Program-made: the position numbers and the translations under genes
Source: Hirudo medicinalis
Lineage: Eukaryota; Annelida; Clitellata; Hirudinida; Hirudinidae
DNA: 64,000 nucleotides
NCBI GenBank assembly: GCA_011800805.1
Contig: MPNW01000088.1
Location: 122,057-186,056 of the forward strand
Direction: 5' to 3'
The notes under the pieces: generated by a model
The model's input: the letters and a program-made list of their open reading frames with translations, nothing else
Databases searched by the model: none
Told to the model about the DNA's origin: nothing
Shown: piece after piece, positions 1-14,232 of the stretch
Position numbering within the stretch: the stretch's first letter is position 1
How the letters are laid out: each line of letters opens with the position of its first letter

Positions 1-663
1 GAAAGGCATCTTTATCTAACCGAGTTATTGACCTAAGTTTTGTTGTTGGATTGCAGGCCATCGCTAGCCCCTAACTTGCTAAAATTGGTATTATAGAGCG
101 ATCTAGCATTGTTTTATTTCGCTGCTTTAAGTATTTTAAATTCCTTTTACCTAAAATACATGCTTCAAGAACCATCTTAATACCTTAAAATTTATAAACA
201 TTGATCATTTGTTTATATGGTTTTGTAGCAGAGTTCTGATATATGCTAACCCATTGTTTAAAGTTAATAGCTTAAGTTTGAATTGATATTCTTTGAAATT
301 TTGGAAATGTTTGTTTGCATCATCTTTACTGATTTTATCTTTGGTTCATTTTATTATTTTTGTTTAGTGCTATTTCACGAAATCATATAAAGTTGACCAT
401 GTGTTTTTTTTGCCAAATTCTAACAATTTATAAAAGATTATGTCACATGATCAATATGCGCAATGATCAGTGTGATTTTATAATTTAAAGGTATGAAATA
501 AGGTTCCAAAGATTTCGATACTTGATTGGTATTGTGATTTGAAATTTTTGTATTTTCTGAGTATTTTGTTATTTGTTGAATGTCAGCTTTCCTTGTGTTC
601 AGACTGATATGATTGAGTGTTCAGAAATTTGGATCCATATTCAAATAATTCTCTGATTTAAAG
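1..663 (+). other. MED13 intron 1 (partial)
   Basis: AT-rich sequence with no coding signal, ending at a splice acceptor (AAAG) before the exon at 664. The family normally has only about 22 residues before this point, and I could not find that exon here, so it should lie upstream of the window. Confidence 0.6.
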
Positions 664-2743
664 GCTGACCTGGCAGGAATTAAGTGGAGACGTTTGGGCA
701 CTCAGTCTGAGGCCACATTCTCTGTTGATCCTCTTGAAGACCCAGTGTTGAGCTCCTACTCAAAATGTGTTCAGGCAGATTTGCTCTGTGTATGGAGGAG
801 GCAGCCTAAGATTGCTGGAAGTGGTGTTGGTAGTGGAAATAAAAGCATGGCAGATCATGGTCCATCCAGTCCTAAGGAGCTATGGTTGTTTTGGTATGGA
901 GAAGAGCCGTCTTCACTCCAGTCATTCATATCACATGATCTCTATGGTTAGTTACTACAAATTTTATTAGATTATATTAGGGTTCCTTGGTTCGTGATTA
1001 AAATGTTTGTTTTTTTTATTACAAAAACTTTTCATATTAGTTTACAATATTAGGTATATGTTTCAAAACAAATAAAATAAGTATTTTTCATGAGCCACTA
1101 CATAAGCTGCATTGTGGAACAAAGCAAATTTTTTGTTTATTGAAAACATAGTTTTCCATTTGCAGAAGTTGAGTCAGGGAGTTGGGAAAGTGGTCCTTTA
1201 TCGTATGAGTGTAGAACTCTTCTCTTCAAAGCTCTGCATAATCTTATTGAGAGGTTATTGTCATAGTCATTGCTTACAAAACTAATTGTACAAATAATAA
1301 TTTTGTACAAATAATACTTAATTGTTAAGGGCCTGAAACACAATCATAAATGAATCAAAAAAGCCAAATTTAAATTTTAATCATTTTAAATTTTATAACC
1401 CAAAGCAATTTATATTTTGTGGTTCAAGTTGGCTCATGTGGTTACGTTGCTGTGAATGACTGTAAAAACGGCAGTCGTTATGTGTCGTGTTTCCAACCCA
1501 TCTTGCACCTCCATGGAGCGCGCCTGATGGTTACGCTCATGGCACTTTATAAATTCGCTTATTATTACATTGTTATTTTTTAGGAGTCTCCTGTCTCAGA
1601 ACTTTGTTAGGGTAGGAAAATGGTTTGTTCAACCTTACAGCAATATGGAACAATTGCAAAAAGACAGGTTAATAATTCATTCTAATAGAATGGGTTTACA
1701 TTTGAATAAATTAATTTGTAATGAAATTGCTTTCTACAGCTTTCATTTATCCATGAGTTTCAATTTCTTCCTGCATGGAGACAGCACAGTTTGTGCGAGT
1801 GTTGATGTCAGGCAGCACCCTCCTCTCTTTGGTCTCTCCAATCATCATATTACCATGGCCTCCCACTTTCAGCAGGGAACTCCAGGTTTTTGATATGTTG
1901 AAATCTTTTGATTACCATTTAAATCAAACAAACTCAAGTTTATCACATTTTCCTAACAATTATATTAGTTAACCAACAAGTTTTTTGTTGTAGTCTTTTG
2001 GCATATGTCAAAGTCTTCCTTGAAATTAAATAATTTGGTTATTTAATTTGCAGTGCTTTTGGCTCCTTATGGATTGTCTGGGCAGTTGACTGGGCGTTCA
2101 TCAGGGGATTCAGACCCAAAAGCACAACAGTTGCTCGAGGAGTGGAAGAAGTTTTACTATATCAACAAAACCGAAGAATCGTCAGAATCAAGCGGTTCTC
2201 TTCCAACTGTTGTTGAGGTGGTTGTAGGTAAGTTGTCATGAGGTACAATAATGAAGAGAACTATGTTAATGAACTAAAATATATTTTGCCAGCTGGTGTA
2301 AGGCTTCGCTACCCCAGCAGCTACGTGTTGATTGCAATGGAAGTTGAGATGGAAGTGTTCAAAATGAAACAAACATCATCTCCCTCTGCTATTCCCCAGA
2401 ATTCAAACAATAACACTAGGAGTCCATTTTCTCGATTTTGCCGTAGGATCAGGCCCGTCGATGCCAGACAAAATTCATTAATAAAACTCTCAACCTCAAG
2501 AAGAGTTGTTGAGAAGTCGTGGCAAGATTGGATTGTTGCAAGTGGGCTCAATTCCCATAGGTTAAATTGAAAATACATGATATTCTACTTTTTAATTATA
2601 TTTAAATTAAAATTAATTTCAATTTTGACTAGCCAAACTGAGTCCATTGAAGCAAGGACAGATCTGGATAATTCAGCTGTTCAAGATAGAGTGACTTGGA
2701 ATTTTGGTGATCCAATTCAAAAGGGAAATTGCAGTTGCTTGAG
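664..2743 (+). other. MED13: MED13 N-terminal domain exons
   Basis: Exons 1-7 of the window carry the conserved N-terminal domain. Visible signatures in order are [68 protein letters not shown], and a Cys-Ser-Cys element (GNCSCLR) at the end. In the family this region holds the phosphodegron and helps contact core Mediator. I did not identify the degron here. Confidence 0.9.
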
Positions 2744-5700
2744 GTGTGTCATCAATTTTCATTAAATCAATAATGTTTAAAGCATCTTTGTTACCAAAAA
2801 ATTTGCAGAAGATCTTCAAAGCATCTTCGCAATATGACATCTTCATCGACATCTTCCAGCAGTGCCAATAAGACTGTACAATCATTATCAGGGTTTGGAT
2901 CAAGCAGTTTGACTTCTTGGAAGCAGCATCAACAGCAGATTGGTTTCAAAGGGGAGAAGGGTTTGATGGAGCATCGCCCTCGGCACCACAGAGTTTACGC
3001 CCCGTACCACAGGCGGAACAAAAATTTCCCTTTTGCCTCATCTGCCCAAGATAATAAATATGTTAATGCCAATTATTCCATTCCTAACAACTTTGGATTT
3101 GTGAACAACAAACCATTGATGCCTGCCACATCTGCATTCATGTCTTCCTTAAGCAGTTCAAGCTTTCCACATAATGATCAGCATCCACAAGGTTGTATTT
3201 ACACCAACATAACAACATATTGATTTTATGTCAAAAATAGCATAACTTAAAATTATGCTTGATATTCAAATTAATGTAGATGCTTATTTTAAACTGCAGG
3301 GATTCATACAAATTCCAAAAGCTTTCTGCAGCAGATGACTGGAGGTCTTGATTCTTCGCCAAACTCCGCAGCTCCGTCTCCACTTATGGCAACTACTCAG
3401 GGCCAGTTGTCTTCCATTAGTCACAATGGTGGTGATCCCACTATGCCCACTCTCAGTCCACAACCACCCACTAAGAGTGGAGGTGGTGATGGTAGGCCGA
3501 GTTCCAAAGAAACTGGAAGTTCAGAGAGTTCATTTAAACTGTCAAATGTTCAAGCTGCAGACGCCAGCAGTAATAATGGGTCATCTGCATTTGTACCCAG
3601 CAATTCAAGGTCTGGATGTAATCAGGATATAAAATCTGAATCGGACGCCACTAGAACTTTCCAGTCTGATTCTTGCTTGAGCGTGCCTCGCATAAAACCT
3701 GCTGACATTGGCAAAACATGGTTAGAAAAACAAATTAACAAGAGATCTAGGATTCTCTCATCATCAACTATCAAAAGGCCCACACTTGCACCCCTATTTG
3801 AAGAAAACTGTGAAGATGAGAATTGGAAATCCTTGTATGAATATCGTTCAGATTCTTTGTGAGTTTGCTAAATTGTGCTTGACATGTTATTAGTGTCAGA
3901 TCTCTGATTATCAATTACAGGTTTTGTTATATTATATTATATTATCAGAAAATTATTGTTAATTTATTTATATTAAATTTAGAAACTCCTATACAAAACC
4001 TACAAGTAGCAAAAAATGTCTCTTGCTTTTGTTTGGCAATCTCAGTTTTTTTTGTTGCAGCTTCAATTGCTTGACAAATCAAAGACCTAACCTCAAGAGT
4101 GAATGTAGTCTTCTTAGCAAAAACAATCTCTTAAATGGTAAAATCTAATATATGTGAGCACACTCCTTATCAACAATCAATAAATTTCTGAAGTTGCTTT
4201 CAGACCACTCTGGCGAGACAGGATTTGTTGGCTCTAGATTAATGGATGCTAGAATGGCTCTCAATGTAAAGGAGGAATATTCTTCTCTCTTACCTCAGAT
4301 CAAGCTGGTTGGTCACTTAAGAGATTCTTTTTTTTTTATTTTAAAGTGTTTTGCAGACATTGAATCATGATTGATTTTTGTTTTCAGGAGGATGTTCACC
4401 AAGGTGTCTTGAGCATGGAAAGTCATTCCAATGGCTATAATGATACTAGAAATGCCTTAGGTTGGTCTAACTCAAATGTTTCTAAAATTTACTAAATATA
4501 ATACGTCCATGTAAAATGTGGTGATAGGGGCTTACAAAGCTTAAAATCAGAATTATGTGAGTTCAACATGCTTGGTATTTGCAAGGAATAAATATTTCTA
4601 TATTGACAGGTTTATGTTATTAGATAGCTTTAATCAGAAATTTATTTTTAGTGATTGATTAATTTTTGCATTATTCTTTATAGACCTGCCTCCTTCCCCG
4701 ACAGGCAGGTTGGCACCCATGACAACGACCACGTTGATGAGGGAGAATGATCTTATTCCAAATATTCAGGATCTGGAAAAGATGTTTGATACCGATGAAG
4801 AATGTGACCCTGACTCGGTTGTGGTTTTTGAATGTCACTTTTTTTTATTAAGCCAATGATAATGTGAATATTTATAATGGACTGGTGTGCCCGGCCGGAA
4901 GTTGCTGTGGCTCAGAATGAATTGCATAATTATAAATTTATTTTATTTTATTGCCTTTTACATCGATAATCTTTATATTTATATATCTGTTTATATGGAA
5001 AACAAACAAATATGTAGACAAACATTTTTATTTATATAGATTTCACATCCATGTGTTGCTCAAAGGCTAATTAATTGTTCTCATAACCTTAGTGTTTTAT
5101 AATTATTTGAGTATTCGTATTAGCCAATCTTTTGAGTGCCTTATGTATCCGAATACAAAGTGAATGCACTTTTTAATCGCTCTACCATTTACATAGTGTC
5201 CCTACCCAAGGGCGCCCCCTGGCTGGGTTGCAAACACGATACATTACAACGGTTGCCATTACCGTCCCTTGAAGGAACGCAACCCATTTAGCCAACCTGC
5301 ATGCCAATTTAACCTTAATCTCAACGTTATTTATGTACAGCCTTCTGCAATGCCAAGACCAGAGAAATCCTTGAGGGAAGACATCTATGGTCCATTCCGA
5401 TCTACCTCAACTTCCACTAACCACGGCTCTATTGTCCATAACCAGGGTGTTTTAACAACAAAAGAGCTTTCCCGCATGTATCCCACGCCACCTTCTGCAG
5501 ACAACCCATGCAGTGAGCCTTCTCCCATGATGCAGGGCACTGTAGAATCAGATGTGCATCATGACAACCATCATTTTTCACAGCAACCTCCTCAACAACT
5601 GCAACATCAGTATTCATCTGTTCAGTTTCCATTCATTAAGGAAGAGCTGGGTTCCATTTCTGCTGGATTGGCATCATTGAAAAAAGTAAAGGATTTTTTT

Positions 5701-8700
5701 ATAAAATGTTTCATGTTAAATCATATTGAACTTCATAATTGAATATCTTTAATTCAAAGGAATATGCAAATCTGTATAAGATGCCTCTTAAATGCAAGAT
5801 GCCTGCATCGACTGATTATGATCCCATCGAACTTCCCCAAGACAACAGACCTGCCCTTCAATCAAACCTCGTTTACAAGCCACAAATTCCCCCTTCAGTC
5901 TCCTTGCAACAGCATCAACAACCTGAACGCCACACCTCTGCTTCTAAATTTATTTCAAGGTTACTTTTTTCCTCAAGATGAGATATTTACAACATACTAC
6001 CATAAATACTATGTAAGCAAGTCATTTACATAATTATATGTGATCTATTTTGAATATACAAGGTGCTAAATCTAAATTCATTCTTCTTCAACAGTTCTTC
6101 TGCAGATGCAACTCATAGCATTAATGCGTCCATCGGTCGCAGGGCAGACTTTGTGGCTCCTTTTTATGCTTCTCAACAGAGCAATAGTAACAACATGAAC
6201 CCTCTAATTGTACAACAACAACAGCATCTCCTGCAGCAGCAGAGGACACCTCTCAGCTATGAGCTCATGTCGCCAGCTTCCAATGCCTCGTCTCTCAGCA
6301 GGCCCATAAACTCCATAGACAACAGTCACCCGGGCTCGACCGGCGAGGTGAGTTTTCATTATTTTGTGTCATTTAAAGGTCAGCATGGTGCGATGCGAGG
6401 AATAGTGATATATAATATAAAATTTAGGAAATTATTTCAACTTTGTCTTTTTACTTTTCTATAAAAGATTTCTTCTCTTCAAAAATCCCCTTAATATTAA
6501 GGATTATATTAAGTTATCCTTTTTCAATAGTTTCAAATTTCATCTTGGAAAACATGGAAAGTCTAAAAAATCTAAAAGTCTGAAATAAAATCAAAATTGT
6601 GGGTTCGAATCCCGTTGCTGGAGTACCATAATCACCCAGTTCTTTGAGGGCAAGTAGCTGGATGAATAAAATTATTTATAATGGATAAAAATGAATTTGA
6701 ATATATGACTGGTGAAGCCAGTTTAAAACACCTAGTTATCTATATATATATTATATTATTATGCTTTGTGCTTTCCTAGATTCTCTATTAAAACAATATT
6801 TTGTATTTAATTACTATTCTTGATATTGTGTTGTTTTTGTAAACTAATATCAATTGGACTAAATATGGTTAATCATTTTATTTTGTGGACAATTATTTGA
6901 CTTTCCAAGATAATCACTACATCATCTTTGTATTATTTACCCATATTTACATCATCTTCCTTTTATAGCTGAATTTATAATTAATCAAATGCTTTCATAA
7001 TTCACTGCAACAGTTAGTTTGGTATCACATACCAAAATGTATTTTGTTTGCCTTAATGCAAACAGTAAGACTGTATTATGAGGCATTTTTACTATTCTTG
7101 GCATGAAGGGGTTTCTTGATTTAATGAATTTCCATGCATTTAGCTATTTAACACTTAACTCTAGTTTTAGGTGATAATTATTTTATGTGATATTAATTAA
7201 TTAATGCATCATTCATGCAGAGAACAAAAACACACTAAATTAATCTAGGTCAAAGGAGTTTCCAATAGCTCCCCATTGAGGGGAAATCCTTAAATTGATT
7301 AATATAACATTAGCTGGCTGCAAATGTTTTTATAACTGGAAACAAATTTTTTTCATTGTATTTAATTTTGTAATGAAATTAATTATTCATTGGTTTCCAT
7401 AAGCAATTTAAAGATATTTGTAAGGTCTTATTGCTTGAAGATAAAAACCAGTCCAATCGTGAACTGTGACAATTAATTAGTTCAGGGTCACAAATTCGAC
7501 AAATACAATCGATACTTTTGCTTAAATAAATGATTCGGAGGATTTAATAATCGCAGGGATATTGGAATACAAGATGTTCCCAGAGTATTTCATTGAAAAC
7601 AATTTCTTCATGTATTTTTGTAATATATAATATATAATATTTGTTTCTTTGACCAGGTGATGTGTATTTATTGCCTAATACTAACATTTTTAAATTTTGT
7701 ATTTCATATTGGATTAACAAGCTTAAGTTGTTTCCCTATCATCAGCATGAATTTCTGATTTGATTGATTTAGGTGAGCAGCCTTGTGGTCAACATTGTTC
7801 TCTCCGATTCTATGCTGAACATCTTCAAGGACCACAATTTTGACAGTTGCACGCTTTGTGCTTGTAACCGAAACATAGATGGCAGCGACATCAACACCTA
7901 CCTTGTTCCACATAACAGACCGTCGACCACCACCGAGGATCAGTTCAGATGCACGTGTGCCTTCAGTGCCATCATCAACCGGAGGTTAATTTCTGCCCGT
8001 TAAACCTCCTACCTCGATATTTGCCTTAAAGAAATCACATGATATTAATCCTTTCAGGTATGGCTTGAAATCGGGACTCTTTTATGAAGATGAAGTTGAG
8101 ATCACAGGAATTTATCATAACCACTTTGATAATGTTTACAAACCTGGTTTGTTGGTCAATAAGAATCAAGACAAACAGATTCAGTCTGGAAACAATAATC
8201 CCATAAATAGCCAAGGAAGCAATATGGGATCGATTGAGGAAGAAATATCGCAGGATGTGTTTGTTCTTTTAAGGGAACAGTTCTCTACACAATTCCCATC
8301 AATGGCTATCCTTGCCAACTTCAAAGCTCAAAATAATAGAGCTCCTGGTCCAGAGTATGCCAGAAACCTTGAGATGAAAGGTTTTTTGAAACTGCTTGAG
8401 CTGTGATTCATTTGATTGCTTGATGTCCTTATGCTTACTTGAACTGTAATACTGATACTTAAGAAGCTCTTTTATTTATAGATTGCAGCGAGGCCTGCTA
8501 TGCAGCATTAGAATTCAGTCGACAAATGGTTGTGGATAATTGCACGAGTCAATCATTTGTAGACAGAAACAAAATTTGTCTCCATTCCTGGCCTTTTCAC
8601 CAAGGTTTGTGGAACCAATTATTGTTTATTATTGTTGAAGTACTAACTTACTTTTTGTATCACGATTTAGCTTCGGCCCCAGTTGCCTCGAATTCGCAAG

Positions 8701-11700
8701 ATGTTGTCAGACTGCTGAAACAATTGCAACCGCTGCTTCAAGATGCCATACAAAAGAAAAGGACGACAAGGCTCTGGGAATCTGTTTACACAATCTCAGG
8801 ACCCCTTACATGGAAGGACTTTCACTTGCTTGCTGGGAGAGGTCTTATGCTGTTTCTCTGTGCCTCTCAATGGCTCTGATTGTCTTAATTAAAAATTAAT
8901 TGTTCAGATTTATTGAACTGATGTAATGAAATTTTCTATGTAATTTAAATATGTAATGTATTTTTATTATAATAACAATAAGGAACAATTTAATTTTTGG
9001 GAAATTAGTGTCATACATAAGTACTACCAATTAATGTCAAAGTAAATACCTATAACTTCAAATTGCATGGAGATAGGGTTTATGACACTTGGTAGTTAGG
9101 TTATAAGTGGGTTTAGTTGCTAGGTTTTCTCTTTTATTATGATTGATTATTGTGTTGTGCCTTGTGTGACCCAGCAAGGGGTTCAACAGTGCTGGCAATT
9201 AATAAATAATAATAAACTGATATTTGAATTTGTAGGGTCTAAAGAAACCAGTGAACCAAAGTCAATTCCATACCTTCTTGTAGGCTATGATAAAGAGTGG
9301 TTGGCACTCTCTCCCCATGCCATCAAACACTGGGTTAGATATCATTGCTATTATAATTGATTTGAAGTCTGATATAGGTTTATTTTTAATTAGCAATTAT
9401 TAATAATTATTAATAAGCAATTAAATTTGATCAGGATAAATTAACCTTGGAACCTTTGAGCGAACCCCGTGATGTTCTCTACCTGGTCATTGCACCTGAC
9501 AACGAAGTCATTTTAAATCATGCAACAACGTTTTTCAATGAACTGGGAGTGCTTTACGAGCAGTGTAAGTTGGGTCGTCACAGAGTACTTCATGATAAAT
9601 TGAGAGGAGGAGTTATGAGGATTGGGAAAAGAAGTGAATCCATGGTGGAGAAGGAGCAGGATGACGAGTGGTTTAAGGATATAGGTAAGTTGATAATTGC
9701 CAAATGTTATTTGAGCTAGGATGTGTTAAAGAGTTGTTGTATCTGCCAGGCAATTCTCCAGTGGCAGCCAAGCTGAGGCTTTATGCAAAGATATGTTGCA
9801 ATCTGTTAGGTCAGTATATGTGTGGATACATTTTTGGTGGTTAACATTTGTGATATCCAATGTTTTGCATTCAAAGTTACTTCTGAAAAATTAGTGAATT
9901 ACCTTGACACTTTGTTCCACCAGTTAACCTGCTTGTCAAGAGTTTAACAGAGAAGAGGACCTTATACGAAGAAGCGGCGAAATCACATTCGGCAGCGGGT
10001 GGATCTCGGTTCAGCATAAGTAATCCCGACCAACCCCCATCTTCTCTTTACAGCACTTCCTCATCTTCGGTATCATCAGTATTACATCCACTGCAGTCCT
10101 TGCATGGCCACAACACTGGACTACCTCAGTCCATGATGCAGTCCCTTCCTTTTGGACATGCAGATTCCGTTCACTCGAGTGTTTTCTCATTGGACAGAGG
10201 TTTTCCTTCAGTTGACTTTGATCTTAGCTAAGCAGAAATTGATTCTTAAATTCAATCCATCAGATCACAGTGAACAGTTGCAGAGGGACCAGCATTCACT
10301 GGATCCAGAATCTCATGAATTCTCAGATTTGCATAATTCAAGCTTCAGTCTTGATGTGGTTGCAGCTGGCCAGATGCCTTATGTGGTCATTTATGTCATT
10401 GACCCATTCACATCTGGCAGCCCTGGTGAGGAAAACAGGCTTGCATTCCTTGGAATTCTCAGAATGTTTCACAATATGGTCAAGCTCATGCCTGAGCATT
10501 TCAGATCATCCATTCAGCTGCAGGTCAGATTAAAATAATTCGAGTCTTTAATTTCTAGAGGTTGTGCTCAATGTATCAACTATCTTCAGATCATTCCTCA
10601 GCAAACTCTACTGAGTGTAAGTCAGCCTGCAACAACTCAAGCTATGAAGAGCCTATGCTTTTCGGTTTATTCGGCTTGTCGCAGGACCCTCAAGCATTCC
10701 ACACTTGGGAGGACATTGACTGGTTTTGGACCTGCTGCCTCTGCAAACAAGCTCATAAAAAAGCTTTATCCATCTCTTAAGCTGGACTCCTCAGGTACTG
10801 GTGTGGTCACATTCAACATGTGCCTCCCTACAAATACTCCGGTTGCAACTATCACTACTACGACTCTTTATTGCCCACCATACATTCTGGCTCCACCATC
10901 TATACAGTCTGCAGCCAGCAATTCTATACTTCCTGAAACATGGAAAGAGCCTACAGAAAAAAGTGGCATCTTGCTTTGTGCCTATTGCCTCAGTGAAGAT
11001 CAGAGGTTTCTCCTGGCTACTTTGGTAGATGCAACAGGAGAACTGCTCGAGACATCCTGCATTAATATTGATGTGCCCAATAGGAGCTCACGAAGGAGAG
11101 CTGCTGTTCGTCGATTTGCCCTGCAGAAGTTGTGGGATTTCATTCTCGGGGTTATTGCATGCACAACTAGAGCTTGGAGACTTGTGGTTGGCAGATTTGG
11201 GAGATTGGGACATGGAGAATTGAAAGGTCGCATATTTATAGATTTTTAGTCAAATATCTATTTGTTTATTTTCTCTAAAATCAGGCTTATGGTAATGACT
11301 TATGCATTGATGCTTTTAGGATGGTCTACCATTCTGAGTAAGAGAAATTTATTGGCAAGCAGTCACCACCTTCGCCGAATTTGTCAAATGTGTAGTTTGT
11401 TAGCAGCCGGTCAGTGTCCAGCCATCCTAAGTGCCTGTTTGGTATCCACAGAGCTCCATCCTAGCATTCACATCATGATAGATTCTGTCAAAAGAGAAGA
11501 GAACCAGAGTAGCAAAAGGCAACTGTCCACCCCTCGAGATGCATCCTGCACCCACATCCTTGTTTATCCGACCTCTGCCACAGCTCAGGTTGTAAAAGTT
11601 TCATCTAGCTTTGTAAGCGTATATTGATTTGTATAAGTTGGGTCAGAGGCTTTTCAGAAGGTTTTTTTTTCTGCATGATAAAGGAAATGTCATGCTACAT

Positions 11701-12649
11701 CATGTTCACATCACCACAAGTTTCCTTGTGAATAGATGCTGTTTTTAAAAGCACCATTGTCATTATGGGTATGTCGCTATATTTTGAGCTTATTCATTAC
11801 AAATGAATTTCTATGATGCAGGCAACAGACAGCAGTGCTGCAGATACACACATGGATTTCACAGCTAATGAACTTCTCAATGAAGAGGAGTTGCTCAATG
11901 ATTTTGGAACAGAAGATCAAGAGATGATCAGCGATTTTTGGGGCAACCTCGATGATTCGCCAAACAGGATGATGGAAGATGATATCTCCCCCCATGATGA
12001 TCCTAACTCAATATTTGGGGGACCAGATATTACAGGTGGTTCTAATCATTCAAGAGGCATGAACAGCCAGGCTGCCATAGAGCAGGAAGAGAGCAACAAT
12101 CTGAACCTTCTCCAACAGCCACAAGCCATGGGATTTTATGTGTCTACAGCTCAGCCCGGTCCTCTGCCTCAATGGTTTTGGTCATCTTGCCCTCAGAGAG
12201 AAGGACATTGTCCAGTTTGTTTCAAGGTTGGGCTGATTTTCATTGTGATCTGAATTGATATCAATAAGATTTTTCATTAATCTATGCATACTTGTTATTT
12301 GCAGGCTTCCTTACATTTGCATTGTCCAATGGTTCAACAGAATCAAGATGATCTCATCCACCAATCAAGTGCTCACAAGAAACCAACTCACCCTCTTGAC
12401 TCTTACCTCACTTGTGATGTTCTCAGGTAATTTATGGCCTTGGGATTTGTGGAGTATAACACTTGAATACACAGCTGCGGTGAAACACTTTTTTATATGA
12501 TCCTTCCTTTTAACAGGCATGTATTGGAAACTTACAACACCTTATCTTGGCTAACAATCGACCCGGCGACAAATGATAGGAGGTCATGCCTTCCTATCCA
12601 CATGTTGATCCTCATGCAACTTTATCATGGCATCAAAACTTTTGTCTGA
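664..12649 (+). CDS. MED13: Mediator complex subunit 13 (first coding exon outside window)
   Basis: MED13 is the large subunit of the Mediator kinase module; with MED12 it links CDK8/cyclin C to core Mediator in the nucleus. I read 30 exons: 664-946, 1166-1253, 1584-1667, 1740-1885, 2054-2227, 2293-2560, 2633-2743, 2809-3191, 3300-3858, 4061-4137, 4204-4307, 4388-4460, 4684-4817, 5341-5685, 5760-5959, 6095-6347, 7773-7984, 8058-8380, 8482-8604, 8671-8841, 9236-9333, 9435-9684, 9750-9809, 9924-10199, 10264-10523, 10590-11226, 11320-11591, 11822-12226, 12305-12426, 12517-12649. All junctions are GT-AG and phases agree throughout. They encode 2,207 residues plus stop, close to about 2,170 in human MED13. 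The first exon here starts ADLAGIKW, matching the family after about 22 residues, so the start codon lies upstream. MED13 versus a MED13L-type label cannot be decided; one ancestral gene is expected outside vertebrates. Confidence 0.97.
5113..5315 (-). repeat. tRNA(Ser/Leu)-like SINE, copy 1, inside MED13 intron 13
   Basis: About 200 bp shared with 26,880-27,020 and 58,100-58,305. Read on the minus strand, the family begins with an A-box-like TGGCCGAATGG, has a B-box-like GTTCGAAACC (best preserved in copy 2) and continues into a tRNA-unrelated body. In this copy the tRNA-like head lies within about 30 bp of the acceptor of the MED13 exon at 5,341. Confidence 0.65.
6348..7772 (+). other. MED13 intron 16, longest intron of the gene in the window
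   Basis: 1,425 bp of AT-rich DNA between exons ending at 6,347 and starting at 7,773. The only recognisable content is a partial tRNA-derived SINE near 6,600. No extra exon is needed, because flanking phases (0/0) and protein similarity are continuous across it. Confidence 0.7.
6598..6690 (+). repeat. tRNA(Glu)-like SINE, partial copy
   Basis: Contains the B-box GTTCGAATCCCGTTGC followed by the same kind of tail as the other copies (23,165-23,275; 56,961-57,115; 62,655-62,735). The A-box half of the tRNA-like head is missing. Confidence 0.6.
7773..12649 (+). other. MED13: MED13 C-terminal MID/PIWI-like module exons
   Basis: Exons 17-30 encode the conserved C-terminal half, which in MED13 structures adopts an Argonaute-like MID/PIWI fold. 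Signatures seen: [99 protein letters not shown] and SWLTIDPAT. The reading frame ends GIKTFV followed by TGA at 12,647-12,649. No AATAAA is obvious in the following 1 kb. Confidence 0.93.
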
Positions 12650-14222
12650 TGTGGATGATTCTGCTGTAAGCATCATTTTGTTAATGGTTTTGTTACTAAC
12701 GTGTTTGAGTGAAAACAAAAGGTTCTCTACTGATTCCATTTTTTTTACAATTAATTCATTTGTGAAGCAGTCTCATATTTCAAATAGCTTGATTTGTTCT
12801 ATAATTCAAATGTTATACATCACTGAAAATGTACTAAGCTGCTTGATTGAAACTTCCAAGACAACATTCTGTTATTTGACCTCTGAAATGCCATATTGAT
12901 ATTCAGTAAGTCGTTAGGTTATTTGTTGCTCGTAATGCAGTGAAGTGGAGGCTGATATGAGGAATGTAGATGATGCAGTTTCCATAATTTAAATGCCACA
13001 GAAATTCAATTTGTTAGCTTCTTGAAATTATTGATGACTGTCAAGATTACTGAAGGGATATGCCACCACAACACATGATTAGAGCACTTTGGTTCAACAA
13101 TTCTTATCTATTTAACGTTGTTTTCCTATTTGTATTTATGAATTTGAGTTGGACCTAAAAAATTCATGTTTGTAATTTCGGATTCGACTTCACGATGCCG
13201 AGTCGTGTCGTGTCGTGTCGTGTCTTGTACATTTCTAGCGATGTATTATGACATTTGATGTACAGAACAATCTTCCATTGAGATTACATTATTTTGTCTC
13301 TTTGAGGCAGAACTTAATTGAGTGTAAATAGTAATGTGGGTGGAGGGTGTACAGTTGTTCACATTCACTTGCTTGTTATAGTTGTGTAGTCAGAGGAGTC
13401 AGCATGATTTGTGAAATTTTTTAAAATTTGTGAGAAGATATTCATACATAAGACTGAATATATTTTGCCTCTTACCCTCCGTGCTGCACCAGTACGGCCC
13501 CTTCTTACATTCTCCAGAGGAACTGTTTTACTACAGTTATCATTTTGTAGTCGTTTTGTTGTTAACATTAATAATTTATCAGGTCGTTTACCACCGTCTC
13601 GACATGACTGGATAACTTTTCGATGAATAATGATGCTTCAAATTTGAATATTGAATGTACAAGTACAACTTGTGCCCACTCAATGGAAAGACAAATTGGC
13701 TGTTTGTTAAGAGTTATTTGTAACCAGCAGTTTCATTAATGTTGATTAGATGTACATGCCATTGTGTCTCTGTGGATATTTATTTTCGATGCATATTGTC
13801 TTCATTTGTGTCTCCTGGTATAAAGTCCTCCCAGGGAGCATTTCCATCAGATGAACTTGAATTGGATGAATCATGATTATCATTGTTTCATCACTGCTCA
13901 ATATCAAAGCATCCTAGTTAATGCTTGCCTGCATGAAACACTTTTAAGAAATCTCCAAGTCATGAATGGGCAGTGGTCTAATCTCGCTGCTATCTCAAAA
14001 TCCTTATGGGAATGCTGACATGTTGCACGACTTCATTATTGTAGAACCGTTTCCAATGGATGGTTGTTGAATAGTTTTGATTTGTTTGTGTCATAATAAT
14101 TGCCATTACTATTATTATTATTATTAAGACTTGTACAATTTTGAAATATAAACCATCCAAAAAGTGAGGTTATAATCATTTGATCAATCAAACATTATTT
14201 TATCTGGTTGGAGAAGGAAAGG
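12650..14222. other. Intergenic: MED13 3' side and spacer before the Ig receptor
   Basis: No conserved coding sequence seen. There is a short TCGTG tandem array near 13,199-13,225 and an ATT run near 14,108-14,126. MED13 and the receptor gene are convergent here, with stop codons about 1.6 kb apart. Confidence 0.6.
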
Positions 14223-14224
14223 AC

Positions 14225-14230
14225 TTTATT
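14225..14230 (-). terminator. Polyadenylation signal AATAAA of the receptor gene
   Basis: AATAAA on the minus strand only 2 bases past the stop codon at 14,233-14,235. It implies a very short 3' UTR and supports the exon as terminal. Confidence 0.6.
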
Positions 14231-14232
14231 AA

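Noticed and set aside
1570..1972. Frames extending past the MED13 splice sites and overlapping 65-107 codon frames
   Set aside because: They are exon read-through or alternative frames of MED13 exons 3-4.
5269..5340. Extension of the MED13 exon upstream to the start of the open frame at 5,269
   Set aside because: The extra codons are SINE-derived, and a good acceptor (TTATGTACAG) at 5,340 gives the correct phase.
13365..13626. Overlapping 60-70 codon frames on both strands 3' of MED13
   Set aside because: No splice support or similarity; expected by chance in a downstream flank.
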